The notes beneath the pieces were generated by a model that ran no database searches, was not told the origin of the DNA, and was given only the letters and a program-made list of their open reading frames with translations. From an uncultured Oscillospiraceae bacterium (GTDB taxonomy: Bacteria > Bacillota > Clostridia > Oscillospirales > Acutalibacteraceae), in NCBI GenBank assembly GCA_902492895.1, contig CABUNG010000007.1, forward strand, positions 20,392 through 84,391: DNA of 64,000 nucleotides, written 5' to 3'. Numbering within the stretch: the first letter of the stretch is position 1; every line of letters begins with the position of its first letter. The translations under genes and the position numbers were made by a program. Below are positions 7,473 through 16,202 of this stretch, one piece after another.

Positions 7473-7481
7473 TGCTATAGT
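7473..7481 (+). promoter_or_regulatory. extended -10 promoter of citrate synthase
   Basis: TGCTATAGT is an extended -10 element lying 45 bp before the ATG. No good -35 hexamer is needed for this class. Confidence 0.55.
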
Positions 7482-7525
7482 TGTATGGTGATATATGAAA
7501 AAATCGAGTAAAAAGGAGGAGGCAT

Positions 7526-8887
7526 ATGGCCAACAAGTATTCCGAAATCACGCCCCAGGTCCGGGATTTGGCGGAAAAGTGCCGTCAGAGCAGCACCATC
7601 GATTCCACCCTGTTCACCAAATACCAGGTCAACCGTGGCCTGCGGGATCTCAAAGGAAACGGTGTTCTCACCGGCCTTACGGAAATTTCCGAAATACAGT
7701 CGAGCATCGCGACGGACGACGGCCCGAAACCCTGCGACGGCAAGCTCTTCTACCGCGGCATCAATGTGGAGGATATTGTCGGCGGCTTCATCGGTGAAAA
7801 ACGCTTCGGATTCGAGGAGACCACCTATCTGCTCCTATTCGGTGAACTGCCAACCAAGGAGCAGCTCACGGAATTTCAGCAGATACTCTCCGATTACCGC
7901 ACCCTGCCCACCAGTTTTGTGCGGGATATCATCCTGAAAGCGCCCAGCTCGGATATGATGAACACCCTGGCCCGCAGCGTGCTCACTCTCTATTCCTACG
8001 ACGAAAACGCCAACGACATCACGGTCGAAAACGTGCTGCGGCAGTGCCTGCAGCTCATCGCCCTGTTCCCGCTCCTGTCTGTCTACGGATACCAGGCCTA
8101 CAGCCATTATCACGACGGCAACAGCCTGTATATCCACAACCCGCAGCCTCACCTGTCCACGGCGGAGAACATCCTGTTCGTCCTGCGTCCCGACAGCCAG
8201 TACACCGAGCTGGAAGCGAAAATTCTGGATCTGGCGCTCGTCCTCCACGCCGAACACGGCGGCGGCAACAATTCCACCTTCACCACCCATGTCGTCTCCT
8301 CGTCCGGCACCGATACCTATTCGGTCATCGCCGCCTCCCTCGGCTCCCTCAAAGGTCCCAAGCACGGCGGCGCCAACATCAAGGTCGTGCAGATGTTCGA
8401 GGATATGAAGCAGACCCTCGCCGATTGGGACGATGAGGACGCGATCGTCGCGTATCTGAAGAGTCTGCTGCACAAAGAGGCGTTCGACCGGGCGGGGCTG
8501 ATCTACGGTATGGGCCACGCGGTGTATTCCCTCTCCGATCCGCGCGCCAATATCTTTAAAGCCTTTGTCAAGAGCCTGTCGGTCGAAAAAGGCCGGGAAG
8601 ACGAATATAAGCTGTATTCGCTCGTCGAAAAGCTCGCCCCCCAGGTTATTGCCGAGGAACGGCAGATCTACAAGGGCGTCAGCGCCAACATCGACTTTTA
8701 CAGCGGTTTTGTGTACAGCATGCTCAATCTGCCGCTCGAGCTGTACACCCCCATCTTCGCCATCTCCCGCATCGCGGGCTGGAGCGCCCATCGTCTCGAA
8801 GAGCTCATTAACGCGGGCAAAATCATCCGCCCGTCGTATAAAAGCGTTTCGGTCCGGCGGGATTACGTTCCCATCGCGGGACGCTGA
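7526..8887 (+). CDS. gltA: citrate synthase
   Basis: This 453-aa enzyme condenses acetyl-CoA with oxaloacetate to citrate, or acts as a 2-methylcitrate synthase. The classic catalytic triad is visible as His244 (HAEHGGGNNST), His331 (GMGHAVYS) and Asp390 (NIDFYSGFVY). The substrate-binding GPKHGGAN is at 277-284 and C-terminal SVRRDY is present. Length fits the longer Firmicute type. AGGAGGAGG at 7513-7521 sets the start. No other TCA-cycle gene is adjacent. In an anaerobe it probably feeds 2-oxoglutarate/glutamate synthesis; that is inferred. Re- or Si-specificity is not in doubt because it is the Si-type fold. Confidence 0.96.
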   Translation: MANKYSEITPQVRDLAEKCRQSSTIDSTLFTKYQVNRGLRDLKGNGVLTGLTEISEIQSSIATDDGPKPCDGKLFYRGINVEDIVGGFIGEKRFGFEETTYLLLFGELPTKEQLTEFQQILSDYRTLPTSFVRDIILKAPSSDMMNTLARSVLTLYSYDENANDITVENVLRQCLQLIALFPLLSVYGYQAYSHYHDGNSLYIHNPQPHLSTAENILFVLRPDSQYTELEAKILDLALVLHAEHGGGNNSTFTTHVVSSSGTDTYSVIAASLGSLKGPKHGGANIKVVQMFEDMKQTLADWDDEDAIVAYLKSLLHKEAFDRAGLIYGMGHAVYSLSDPRANIFKAFVKSLSVEKGREDEYKLYSLVEKLAPQVIAEERQIYKGVSANIDFYSGFVYSMLNLPLELYTPIFAISRIAGWSAHRLEELINAGKIIRPSYKSVSVRRDYVPIAGR

Positions 8888-8896
8888 ACAGCCGCT

Positions 8897-8936
8897 AAAA
8901 CAGCCCCTGCGGACATCTGTCCGCAGGGGCGTTTTT
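8897..8936. terminator. bidirectional terminator between convergent genes
   Basis: GCCCCTGCGGACA / TGTCCGCAGGGGC (8903-8915, 8918-8930) is flanked by AAAACA and GTTTTT, serving citrate synthase and the reverse gene at 8962. Confidence 0.9.
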
Positions 8937-8961
8937 GACTGCCGGGAGGTATGCCCTCCTA

Positions 8962-9447
8962 TTACAAGGCTTCCAGCACCGCCCGGTTTTCCGCATAGCT
9001 CTCGTAGGCCGTCGCCAAATCCTCGGAGGCAGCAGTCCGCAAATGGGAGAGATTTCCTTCGGCGTCTATTTGGAATTCATGGGCCTCCACCCTCCAGGGG
9101 CGGGCATTTCCTTTGCGGAAACAGGCCGCATACACCGTCACCGGTCCCGGTGAAAACGCTTCCTGAACGGCAAACGTAACGTCCATCTGGCTCTGATCCA
9201 ATCCGAAAGCATGGTTCAGATGCTGCCCGCAGCGGTGTTCCAGCCGCAGAGCATCCGTTCGGCTGACGGTCCATTCGACGGTATCTCCGGAAGGAAAAGG
9301 CACCAGGGTGGTCAGCTGAATTTGCCCGTCCGTGCCCTGCACGGTGATGTGGGTGCTCTTTTTGTCCGCCGCATACCATCCCAGGCTCCCCAGCAAACCG
9401 CACAGCAGCAGGATCGCCGTGATCGCCGCAGCCCGTCTTTTAATCAT
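8962..9447 (-). CDS. membrane-anchored protein of unknown function
   Basis: This 161-aa protein has a short basic N-terminus (MIKRRAAA) and one hydrophobic segment (ITAILLLCGLLGSLGWYA). About 130 polar residues follow that should lie outside the cell. A beta-rich stretch (ITVQGTDGQIQLTTLVPF) and one Cys at HRCGQH are visible. Met 9447 is chosen over 9480 because GGGAGG precedes it. I recognise no family. It is divergent from the exporter-like gene at 9590 and convergent with citrate synthase. Confidence 0.7.
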   Translation of the reverse strand: MIKRRAAAITAILLLCGLLGSLGWYAADKKSTHITVQGTDGQIQLTTLVPFPSGDTVEWTVSRTDALRLEHRCGQHLNHAFGLDQSQMDVTFAVQEAFSPGPVTVYAACFRKGNARPWRVEAHEFQIDAEGNLSHLRTAASEDLATAYESYAENRAVLEAL

Positions 9448-9589
9448 GACCTCCCACGCCCTTTCTAAGCACAAGTCCATTCGCCGGTCCGGCTATCCAC
9501 TTATCTATATTCTAACAGAATGCCGCCGCCATGTAAATCCCTCCGGCAAACGGGATATACTACTTTCATCTTCCAAAGGGAGGCATGGC

Positions 9590-10771
9590 ATGAACGGCGT
9601 ACTCGGCGCGGGATTTGGACGTCCCTCGATCGGCAAAGCGGTCAAGGTGGCGCTCGGCTGTTCCCTGGCCGTCCTGCTCGCGCGGGCGATGGATCTTTCG
9701 ACCGCGACCGCTGTGGTCACCATCACCCTGCTAAGCGTCCAGCGCACTAAAAAAGATACGCTGCGGGCCGCGCTCCGCCGCAGCCTCGCCTATCTGTCCG
9801 CGCTCGCCCTGGCGCTGCCGCTGTTTTACCTGCTCCGGTTTTCGGTTTTGTCGCTGGGCCTGTTCCTGCTTCTGTTTGTCCCGGTCTGCCAGTGGCTGAA
9901 CATCGAGGAGGGCCTCGCCATGAGCACCGTGCTCATGCTCCACATCTGGAACGCCCAAACCATAACCGCCGCCCTCGTGCTCAACGAAACCATCCTGATG
10001 GCCATCGGCATCCTCATGGGCATCGTCATGAACCTCTATATGCCTCGCCGCACCCGTGCCATCCGGGAAGATCAGCGGATCACCGAGGAGCGGATGCGGG
10101 CGATTCTGCGGGATATGGGAACCTTCCTACGAGAGGATTCCGTGTCGCCGGAAGCAGCCATTCCTCACCGGCCTCCCCTCGCCCCACCGGATCCAATCCC
10201 GGAACGGGTCCCCTCTCGTCGGGGAACTTCCTCTCCGAGCGGCGAGGGCTCCGCATTTCCCGCCCGGATCCCGGACGGGATCGACGCCCTGCGAGCCCAT
10301 CTCGACGAGGCGTGCAAGCGGGCTCTCGCCCTTGCGGACAATACCTTTCATCCCGATATGCGGTATTTTCTGCAATATATGGAAATGCGGCGTCAGCAGT
10401 GCCGCTCCCTGTCCCGCCTGGCCGGCAGCCTGTCCCGCCTGACGCCGGACAGCCGCCCTTTTCCCTGGCAGGCCTGGGAAATCGGGGCGTTCTTCGAACA
10501 GACGGCGGATTCCCTGCACGAGTGCAGCAACGCCGAAGAGCTGCTCGTCCGCCTCGAAGAGCTCCGGCACCGCTTCAAGGCGAGCGAGCTGCCCGCCACT
10601 CGGCTCGAATTTGAAGTCCGGGCCGTGCTGTACGAGGCCGCAGACGCCCTGCAGCATCTGCTGGAACTCAAACGGGATTTCACCCGCTCCCTGACCCCGT
10701 CCCAGGTCGAACGGTTCTGGTCCTGTTCCATGCGGGACCGTAAATTCAAGCGAAAACCCGTCAAACGGTGA
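9590..10771 (+). CDS. aromatic acid exporter-like (ArAE/FUSC) membrane protein
   Basis: This is a 393-aa protein. The N-terminal half holds about five hydrophobic helices (AVKVALGCSLAVLLARAMDL, TAVVTITLLSVQRTKKD, LSALALALPLFYLLRF, ETILMAIGILMGIVMNLYMP). A soluble helical C-terminal half begins with RTRAIREDQRITEERMRAIL. This layout matches the ArAE_1/DUF939 family of aromatic acid exporter-like proteins, with QRTKKDTLR as the characteristic cytoplasmic loop. ATG 9590 is favoured (GGGAGG 6-7 bases upstream). A Pro/Ser-rich patch about residues 185-230 is a disordered linker. The substrate is not predictable. Confidence 0.85.
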   Translation: MNGVLGAGFGRPSIGKAVKVALGCSLAVLLARAMDLSTATAVVTITLLSVQRTKKDTLRAALRRSLAYLSALALALPLFYLLRFSVLSLGLFLLLFVPVCQWLNIEEGLAMSTVLMLHIWNAQTITAALVLNETILMAIGILMGIVMNLYMPRRTRAIREDQRITEERMRAILRDMGTFLREDSVSPEAAIPHRPPLAPPDPIPERVPSRRGTSSPSGEGSAFPARIPDGIDALRAHLDEACKRALALADNTFHPDMRYFLQYMEMRRQQCRSLSRLAGSLSRLTPDSRPFPWQAWEIGAFFEQTADSLHECSNAEELLVRLEELRHRFKASELPATRLEFEVRAVLYEAADALQHLLELKRDFTRSLTPSQVERFWSCSMRDRKFKRKPVKR

Positions 10772-10992
10772 TCGAAAACGGAGTTCGGCCTCCCGGATTT
10801 CATGCGTCGATCCCTCTCCACCATGAAGAAAGAGGCCACGGCTGACGGCACTCCGGCTAAATCCGTCCTCGGGCTGCGGCGGACCGATGAGACCGCGGCC
10901 GCCCGCCTCCATCACGCATCACGGCCGCTCCCCTCTATACTGCAGGCCGCCCCCGGACAATAGACGACGTCTGTATCCGGCCGCTCGAATGA

Positions 10993-11030
10993 AAAAAGAA
11001 AAGCCCTGTCCTCACGGACAGGGCTTTTCC
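10993..11030. terminator. bidirectional terminator
   Basis: AAAAGCCCTGTCC / GGACAGGGCTTTT (10999-11011, 11016-11028) is flanked by A6 and ends in TTTT. It serves the surface protein gene on the reverse strand and the exporter-like gene. The rest of 10772-11042 shows no gene. Confidence 0.88.
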
Positions 11031-11042
11031 ATCTGCTGAAAA

Positions 11043-12428
11043 TTATTTGGAACGCACACGGCGGGACTTGATCATCACGACAGACGCCGCGCCGGCCAGA
11101 GCGGCCGCCAGGACAACCCAGACCATAGAGGTGCTGCCGGTGGTCGGGTTTTCGGGCTTGCTGTTATCGGGGGTGCTGGGGGTGCTGGGATTGCTTTCAG
11201 AGGCAACCGCTTCCCACTTCGCATACAGCACCAGGTCGCCGGTCACGGCCTCCTCAAAGGTGTACGCCTTGGTCAGAGCCTCGTCGGAGAACCAGCCCTT
11301 GAAGGTGAAGCCTTCCTTGGCGGGATCTTCGGGCTTCTCGACCAATTCGCCGCTGATGGTCGGGAGAACGACGTCCTCTTCACCGTTGTTGGCCTTATAG
11401 GTCACGGTGTAAACGGTTCTGACCGCATCGGCGCCGAAAGCATCTTCCAGATCCGCGCTGTTGCCGACCGTGGCTTCCGGAGCAACGGCGACAGCCACTT
11501 CAATGCCCTCGGTATCCGGCGTAATTTCCGTGCCGCCGGTGGTGCCGGGATGCAGTTCCTTGACCTCGCCGCCCATGACGACGCCGCCAACCGCTGCAAC
11601 GGTACCCGTCACGCCCGCATCGCCGGTTTCGCCGCCGAGATACATTTTGTCAACGATGCCGCCCATGACGACAATGACGGAAGCGTCCATGGAACCGCGG
11701 TTGACGCCCTGCAGAACGTTGATCTTGCCGTCGGCCACCGCCACCGCAGCTGTACCGGTATACCCGTTCGAACCGCCGGCCGTCACCCACGCCGTGGACA
11801 TATCGCCGCCGGCAATGGCCAGGCTGGCCACTTTGGTGCAGCTGATGCCTTCGCCGCCGCCGAACACCAGGGAGGTGATTTTGCCGCCGCTGATGATCAC
11901 GTTGGTCTCATCCACGACACAGGGGGATTCCTTGGGATCTCCCGCATACCAAGTGGCGGTATAATCGCAGTCGTCGCCGCAGCCTTTTACAAAAGAGGAG
12001 GCGCCGCCGCCCTGAACGGAAACAGCCGTACCGCCCTTGAACTCCACATTGGCGGTTTTGACATGGCTCTTGTGCAGGCCGCCGCCGACCAGATTGCGGA
12101 CCGTGCCGCCTTCCATGACGATGGAGGTGGATTCATAAATTCCGTCGTGATTATGGCTGCCTCCGAACACCGTCACGTTCTTGCCGACTGCCAGTTCTCC
12201 GTCGGTGCCCCATTTGACCAGGGCCCCTTCTTGATCGTCCGTACGGGCGACGATGGTGACGGGCGTGCCGTTGGCGAAGAGCACCTCGGTGCTGCCGATG
12301 GTCGCCGCTTTCGGCTCACTGGGCTCCAGATACGTTGTCGTCTCCTCCGCGAAGGCCGACACGCTGCACAGCGACGCCAACATGGCCGCACCGGCGACGA
12401 ACGTCAGTACTTTTTTGAATTTCTTCAT
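11043..12428 (-). CDS. cell-surface adhesin-like repeat protein
   Basis: This 461-aa exported protein has a signal peptide (KVLTFVAGAAMLASLCSVSAFA) and about 300 residues of short Gly/Val-rich repeats (GGTVRNLVGGG, GGKITSLVFGGGEG, GGDMSTAWVTAGG). The repeat spacing suggests a right-handed beta-helix. A Listeria-Bacteroides (InlB B) repeat follows (YKANNGEE, EGFTFKGWFSDEALTKAY, LVLYAKWEA). The end is a Ser/Pro linker with NPTTG, a hydrophobic helix and a basic tail (KSRRVRSK), a likely sortase-type anchor with a non-LPXTG signal. It probably sits on the cell wall; the ligand is unknown. No clear promoter was found in 12429-12702, an AT-rich gene-free stretch. Confidence 0.82.
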   Translation of the reverse strand: MKKFKKVLTFVAGAAMLASLCSVSAFAEETTTYLEPSEPKAATIGSTEVLFANGTPVTIVARTDDQEGALVKWGTDGELAVGKNVTVFGGSHNHDGIYESTSIVMEGGTVRNLVGGGLHKSHVKTANVEFKGGTAVSVQGGGASSFVKGCGDDCDYTATWYAGDPKESPCVVDETNVIISGGKITSLVFGGGEGISCTKVASLAIAGGDMSTAWVTAGGSNGYTGTAAVAVADGKINVLQGVNRGSMDASVIVVMGGIVDKMYLGGETGDAGVTGTVAAVGGVVMGGEVKELHPGTTGGTEITPDTEGIEVAVAVAPEATVGNSADLEDAFGADAVRTVYTVTYKANNGEEDVVLPTISGELVEKPEDPAKEGFTFKGWFSDEALTKAYTFEEAVTGDLVLYAKWEAVASESNPSTPSTPDNSKPENPTTGSTSMVWVVLAAALAGAASVVMIKSRRVRSK

Positions 12429-12702
12429 TCTGCTCCGTTCCCTTCTGTTTCCTTTTTTTCAAAGCCGAGCTCCTTTTTGATATAAACATGATACATTTTC
12501 GAGCCGTCTTTGATGCAGCGGATTTCCCCTCTCAGACGATTTTCTTCGAATTTGTGAAATTACAATCACATTTTCTGGAATTCTCTTACAAAACCGCCTG
12601 TTTGCAGGAAATCTGTTGCTAGGACAGTATATCTTAGCTTTTCCAAAAAATCTACCCCATTTTCAAATTTAATAAAAAATTAACAAAAACATTCACGGAA
12701 TG

Positions 12703-14097
12703 TCATTTCAATTGTATTTCTGTCCGATTGCGATACAGGGTGTTGTCGTTGCTCAGCAGAACGTTGTACAGGCCGTCCTGTTCATCGGCCGATTTGAGCA
12801 GCAGGCCGTTGTGTTCAAGCTGTCCGTCTGGATCGCCGCACCACATTTTGACTTCGTCCGTGATGTCAAAACACAGCTCCGGCTGCAGGCTTTCCAAAAA
12901 GGCCGTGCGTTCTCCGACGGCATAGTGACGGTTCCAGTTGCCCGTCATGCTGCACCAGTCTTCCAAAATCGTCCGCATTTCGAGACGATCCTGCCTATCG
13001 GTCAGCGAATAGGTGTAATAGGACGCTTTCAGGATATCCTCGGCTTTCAGATGCAGCCGCTGGGTAAACTGATAGCGGATCATGAGCTGTCCGATACCAT
13101 AATCGGGACTGTTGCCCACCACTGCGTAATTGCGCAGATAGGCATATTTGAGATCCGGAAACCCGGAATAGAGCGCATTGTCCGGCTGCTTTTCCCGCCG
13201 CATCTCAAACGACAGGAAAAGGGTGGATCCCTCCGGGACTTCTGCGCCGAAGGAAAACTGCAGCCGGTAACGGCCGCCCCCCTGCTTTTCAAAGCTGACG
13301 GTGCCGTCAGTCCGGATCTCCCCCGTCCCCGTCCGGAGCAACGGCTTTTGGATGACCGCCAGAATTTTGGGGTCCTTCTCCAGGGTCTGCAGGACCAGAT
13401 ATCCGCCGTTCGTCAGTTGGAGGTGCGCTTCGGATTCCGGAATCTCCAGCCACATGCCGAAGCTTCCGTCCGCCGCCGTATTCCCCACCGTCACTTCCCC
13501 GTTGACGCCTAGGCTCGTCGGGTAAAAACGGGCGCGGCTTCCTTTTCCGAAAGCGCCTGCATAGGACACCATCGTTTTCTTCTCCCCGATAAAATTGGCT
13601 TCTTCCTTTACCTGCCCCCGTATCGATACGTCGGAATCCACGCCGAACGCGATCTCGATGGATTTGACGAGGCGTATGCCGGCTTCGGCGCTCATTTTCT
13701 GCGGAAAATAGGGCACGATGTCGCTGGAGGCGATCGTATAGGCATAGCCCTTTTTCCGTTCGCTTTCCTCTTCCACACTGGCCAGACGGGAATCGATCAG
13801 CGTCCAGACCTCGGAGGCGTTCTGATACCGGATGGGAGCGGCATACACATAAAGCGATTTCGTCCCATCCCAATTGAGATAGGCAATCGTGTTGTCCGTA
13901 TCGTACTCCGGCAGGATCATTCTGTGCCGCGCGGCCTCTTCCTCGGTGAACAGCTCCTGGTAGGCCGGCGCCAGACGGATTGCCCGGGCTCCAAAATACC
14001 CGCCCAGCCATAGGCATAAGCCGATCCCCGCGAGAAGCAGAATGCCAGCCGCCGTGCACAGTCCTATGATTTTGGATTTTCGGCTCATCGCTTTCAT
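12703..14097 (-). CDS. membrane-anchored DNRLRE-like surface protein
   Basis: This 464-aa protein has one N-terminal membrane anchor (IIGLCTAAGILLLAGIGLCLWL) and a large extracytoplasmic part. The first half (EYDTDNTIAYLNWDGTKSLYV, EVWTLIDSRLASVEEE) resembles the N-terminal region that precedes RHS/wall-associated repeats. The C-terminal ~180 residues (LRNYAVVGNSPDYGIGQLMI, FDITDEVKMWCGDPD) resemble a DNRLRE/CBM96-like beta-sandwich. There is no RHS repeat region, so it looks like the head of an RHS-type protein on its own. Met 14097 is preferred over 14145 (AAGAGG upstream). It is divergent from an AraC gene. Family assignment is tentative. Confidence 0.65.
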   Translation of the reverse strand: MKAMSRKSKIIGLCTAAGILLLAGIGLCLWLGGYFGARAIRLAPAYQELFTEEEAARHRMILPEYDTDNTIAYLNWDGTKSLYVYAAPIRYQNASEVWTLIDSRLASVEEESERKKGYAYTIASSDIVPYFPQKMSAEAGIRLVKSIEIAFGVDSDVSIRGQVKEEANFIGEKKTMVSYAGAFGKGSRARFYPTSLGVNGEVTVGNTAADGSFGMWLEIPESEAHLQLTNGGYLVLQTLEKDPKILAVIQKPLLRTGTGEIRTDGTVSFEKQGGGRYRLQFSFGAEVPEGSTLFLSFEMRREKQPDNALYSGFPDLKYAYLRNYAVVGNSPDYGIGQLMIRYQFTQRLHLKAEDILKASYYTYSLTDRQDRLEMRTILEDWCSMTGNWNRHYAVGERTAFLESLQPELCFDITDEVKMWCGDPDGQLEHNGLLLKSADEQDGLYNVLLSNDNTLYRNRTEIQLK

Positions 14098-14117
14098 CTG
14101 TTTCAACCTCTTTCCCC

Positions 14118-14130
14118 AAAGCGCTTGCAA
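14118..14130. promoter_or_regulatory. possible LacI/CcpA-type operator
   Basis: AAAGCGCTTGCAA contains the AAGCGCTT palindromic core used by LacI-family repressors. It lies about 20 bp before the start of the reverse gene, inside the 173-bp divergent intergenic region. No experimental or comparative support. Confidence 0.28.
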
Positions 14131-14270
14131 AGTAAAAACGAGCATGGTACTCTATATTCACAGAATTACCCAATATAAAAGTATACAGTCACAGTCCCGG
14201 CCCCGTCATTGCCTTTTCGACAAAATTTTTAGGATTCTGAGCAATCACTGCCGAAGGGAGGAACCATCCG

Positions 14271-15149
14271 ATGACGTCTTGCCGTTATCATCCCGGGCGC
14301 CAGGTGCCCATCACGCTCGAACCGCTCCGTGCTGCCGTGCCGCTGCAGCAGGGCCAGTTTCATCTGTTATTTATCCAAAGCGGAAGCGTCCACGGGCAGC
14401 TGCCGGATCTCTCCTGCTTCATTGGGGGCCGCACTCTGCTCTGCCTGTCTCCCCACACGCGGTTCGTTCTGAAGGAGGCCCGCCGCCTGTCGGGGCTTCA
14501 TCTGTCCTTCGCCCCCACCTTCATTAACGTTCATCTGCATGCGGATACCCTGCTTTCCCCCGTTTATGAACCCATGCGGCGGGAATGCGGATATCCGGAT
14601 TTCCATCTGTTTCTGCAGGCCGATCCCGCCCGTCCCGGGATCGTGGGACTGGACGACGCGTCCTATGAATATATCGCCGACTGTTTTGATAAAATTGCCG
14701 TGCAGCTCCGCGAACAGCCGGATTCCAAATGGTCCTGCCGGGCCCGCTACCTCCTGCTCAAGCTGATCGCCTTTCTCTGCGACGACGAGAAAGCCTCCAG
14801 CCGGAATCCAGCCGGGGATACGCCGGCCGCCCGGATGTGCCAGTACATCCTGACCCATCTGGACGGCGATCTGACCGTCGGCACCCTCTGCCGGATGTTC
14901 GCCACCAATCACACCTCCCTGTATCGGCAGTTCAAGGCCCACACCGGGCTCCCCGTATCGGAGTATGTGCTGCAGAAGCGTCTGGAAACCGCCAAAAGCA
15001 GCTTGGCTTTCACCTCCTTGTCCCTGGCGGAAATCGCCCGGACCTGCGGATTCAAGGAAAGCTCGTATTTTGCCCGTATATTTAAACAGCATACGGGGAT
15101 GACCCCTCTGATGTATCGCTGCACCATGCGCAAAAGGCGGATGGACTGA
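14271..15149 (+). CDS. AraC-family transcriptional regulator
   Basis: This 292-aa protein has an N-terminal ligand-binding/cupin-like region (about 1-185) and a C-terminal pair of AraC helix-turn-helix motifs (about 187-285: LTVGTLCRMFATNHTSLYRQ, then SLAEIARTCGFKESSYFARI and FKQHTGMTPLMYR). GGGAGG at 14257-14262 precedes the ATG. It is divergent from the DNRLRE-like surface protein, which is a plausible target. The effector is unknown. Confidence 0.88.
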   Translation: MTSCRYHPGRQVPITLEPLRAAVPLQQGQFHLLFIQSGSVHGQLPDLSCFIGGRTLLCLSPHTRFVLKEARRLSGLHLSFAPTFINVHLHADTLLSPVYEPMRRECGYPDFHLFLQADPARPGIVGLDDASYEYIADCFDKIAVQLREQPDSKWSCRARYLLLKLIAFLCDDEKASSRNPAGDTPAARMCQYILTHLDGDLTVGTLCRMFATNHTSLYRQFKAHTGLPVSEYVLQKRLETAKSSLAFTSLSLAEIARTCGFKESSYFARIFKQHTGMTPLMYRCTMRKRRMD

Positions 15150-15196
15150 AAAGAACTGCCCATGCAAAACCGGGGATATCGGCTAGGGCAGGGCCT

Positions 15197-15516
15197 TTGG
15201 AAAAAATCTCGATAAATCACGCCCGCTTCCGGGACATCTATCCCGCCGCTCCCTATGACCGGCTGCGGGGGCTGGGGGTAGGCCGCGCGGACAACCGCCG
15301 GCTCGATCTCGGCACCGGCCCGGGCGTGCTGCTCGGAACCTTGGCGGGGTGCGGCGCCGGGATTGTCGGAAGCGATATTTCGGATAGTCAGATTCGCGAG
15401 TCGATCGCCCTGTCTGCAGATTTTTTCAACATCACCTACCGGGTCTGCCTGTCTGAACGGACCGGACTGCCCGGCAGTCCTTCGACATCATCACTCTCTA
15501 TCAGTGCTTCTGGTAG
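15197..15516 (+). pseudogene. decayed class I SAM-dependent methyltransferase
   Basis: The first frame gives a methyltransferase start (FRDIYPAAPYDRL, LDLGTGPGVLLGTLAGCGA, IVGSDISDSQI, where the glycine-rich motif I and the acidic residue of motif II are clear). Near 15470-15480 the frame is lost and homology resumes in another frame as FDIITLYQCFW before a stop at 15514-15516. The remaining two thirds of the enzyme are absent, replaced by the terminator of the convergent Lrp gene. It is therefore a truncated, frameshifted relic. Confidence 0.75.
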
Positions 15517-15522
15517 CACAAT

Positions 15523-15564
15523 ATCAAACGGAGGGAAATCCAGTTGGATTTCCCTCCGTTTGAT
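15523..15564. terminator. perfect 20-bp hairpin terminating the Lrp gene
   Basis: Arms 15523-15542 and 15545-15564 are a perfect 20-bp inverted repeat with a 2-base centre. The T-tract is weak in both directions. It follows the reverse-strand Lrp stop by 18 bp. Confidence 0.7.
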
Positions 15565-15582
15565 GTCCGTGCGGATATCTTA

Positions 15583-16041
15583 TCAGAGCCGTAGCCCTTT
15601 GATATCCTTGATCCGCGATAAAATGATGTTGGTGCTGACACTCCGAAGTCCGGGCAGCGCGTCGATCGTCTCGCTCATGAGCCGCTCCATTTCCTCCTGG
15701 CTGGCCGTAACCGCGTGCACATGGAGCCGGCTCTTTCCTGTCACACGGTATATCTGTGTAACAGACTCTTCCCGGTTCAGGAGCTCTATGACCGCCTGCA
15801 GCGTGCCCGGATCGGTTTCGATTTCAAAATAGCTGGAAATCGCGCCGCTGATTTTCTGCGGATTGATCACCGCGGTATACGACTCGATCACCCCGCGTTC
15901 CTCCAGCGCCCGGATCCGCGCTTTGACGGCCACCCGCGACAGCCCCACCTTCTCCCCGATATCCGAATAGGACATGCGCGCATGGTCTATCAGCAGTGTC
16001 AGGATCTTTTGATCCAGGTCATCCAATCCGCTTAAAAACAT
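15583..16041 (-). CDS. Lrp/AsnC-family transcriptional regulator
   Basis: This 152-aa protein is the standard size. The N-terminal winged HTH spans about 8-60 (DDLDQKILTLLIDHARMSYS, GLSRVAVKARIRALEERGVI). The C-terminal RAM ligand-binding domain spans about 75-150 (LHVHAVTASQEEMERLMSE). Lrp proteins sense amino acids and often act on a divergent transporter. Here a MATE exporter starts 160 bp away in the opposite direction. TTGACGTCGTCAA in its own leader suggests autoregulation. AAGGGGGAG ahead of ATG 16041 supports the start. Confidence 0.93.
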   Translation of the reverse strand: MFLSGLDDLDQKILTLLIDHARMSYSDIGEKVGLSRVAVKARIRALEERGVIESYTAVINPQKISGAISSYFEIETDPGTLQAVIELLNREESVTQIYRVTGKSRLHVHAVTASQEEMERLMSETIDALPGLRSVSTNIILSRIKDIKGLRL

Positions 16042-16054
16042 ACCGCTCCCCCTT

Positions 16055-16067
16055 TTGACGTCGTCAA
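16055..16067. promoter_or_regulatory. palindrome, possible Lrp operator
   Basis: TTGACG-T-CGTCAA is a perfect 13-bp palindrome in the lrp leader. A related inverted pair, TGAC-AAATC-GTCA, lies at 16126-16138 inside the MATE promoter. Confidence 0.4.
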
Positions 16068-16077
16068 TTCGATACTC

Positions 16078-16106
16078 AGTATACTACAGCCATTCCGGAA
16101 ACGCAA
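16078..16106 (-). promoter_or_regulatory. promoter of the Lrp-family gene
   Basis: Reverse strand: TTGCGT (16106-16101), a 17-bp spacer and TATACT (16083-16078). Confidence 0.65.
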
Positions 16107-16124
16107 CGATTCGTTCTCTATAAA

Positions 16125-16153
16125 TTGACAAATCGTCATTTATATAGTATGGT
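16125..16153 (+). promoter_or_regulatory. promoter of the MATE exporter
   Basis: Perfect TTGACA (16125-16130), a 17-bp spacer and TATGGT (16148-16153). A TGAC/GTCA inverted pair overlaps the -35 and spacer. Confidence 0.65.
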
Positions 16154-16202
16154 TACTTACGAATCGATATATATTGTCTTCGTATCGGAAGAGAGCGATT
16201 GT

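Noticed and set aside
16125..16202. N-terminal extension of the MATE protein from TTG 16125
   Set aside because: The proposed start lies inside the TTGACA promoter, and the family N-terminus fits GTG 16203.
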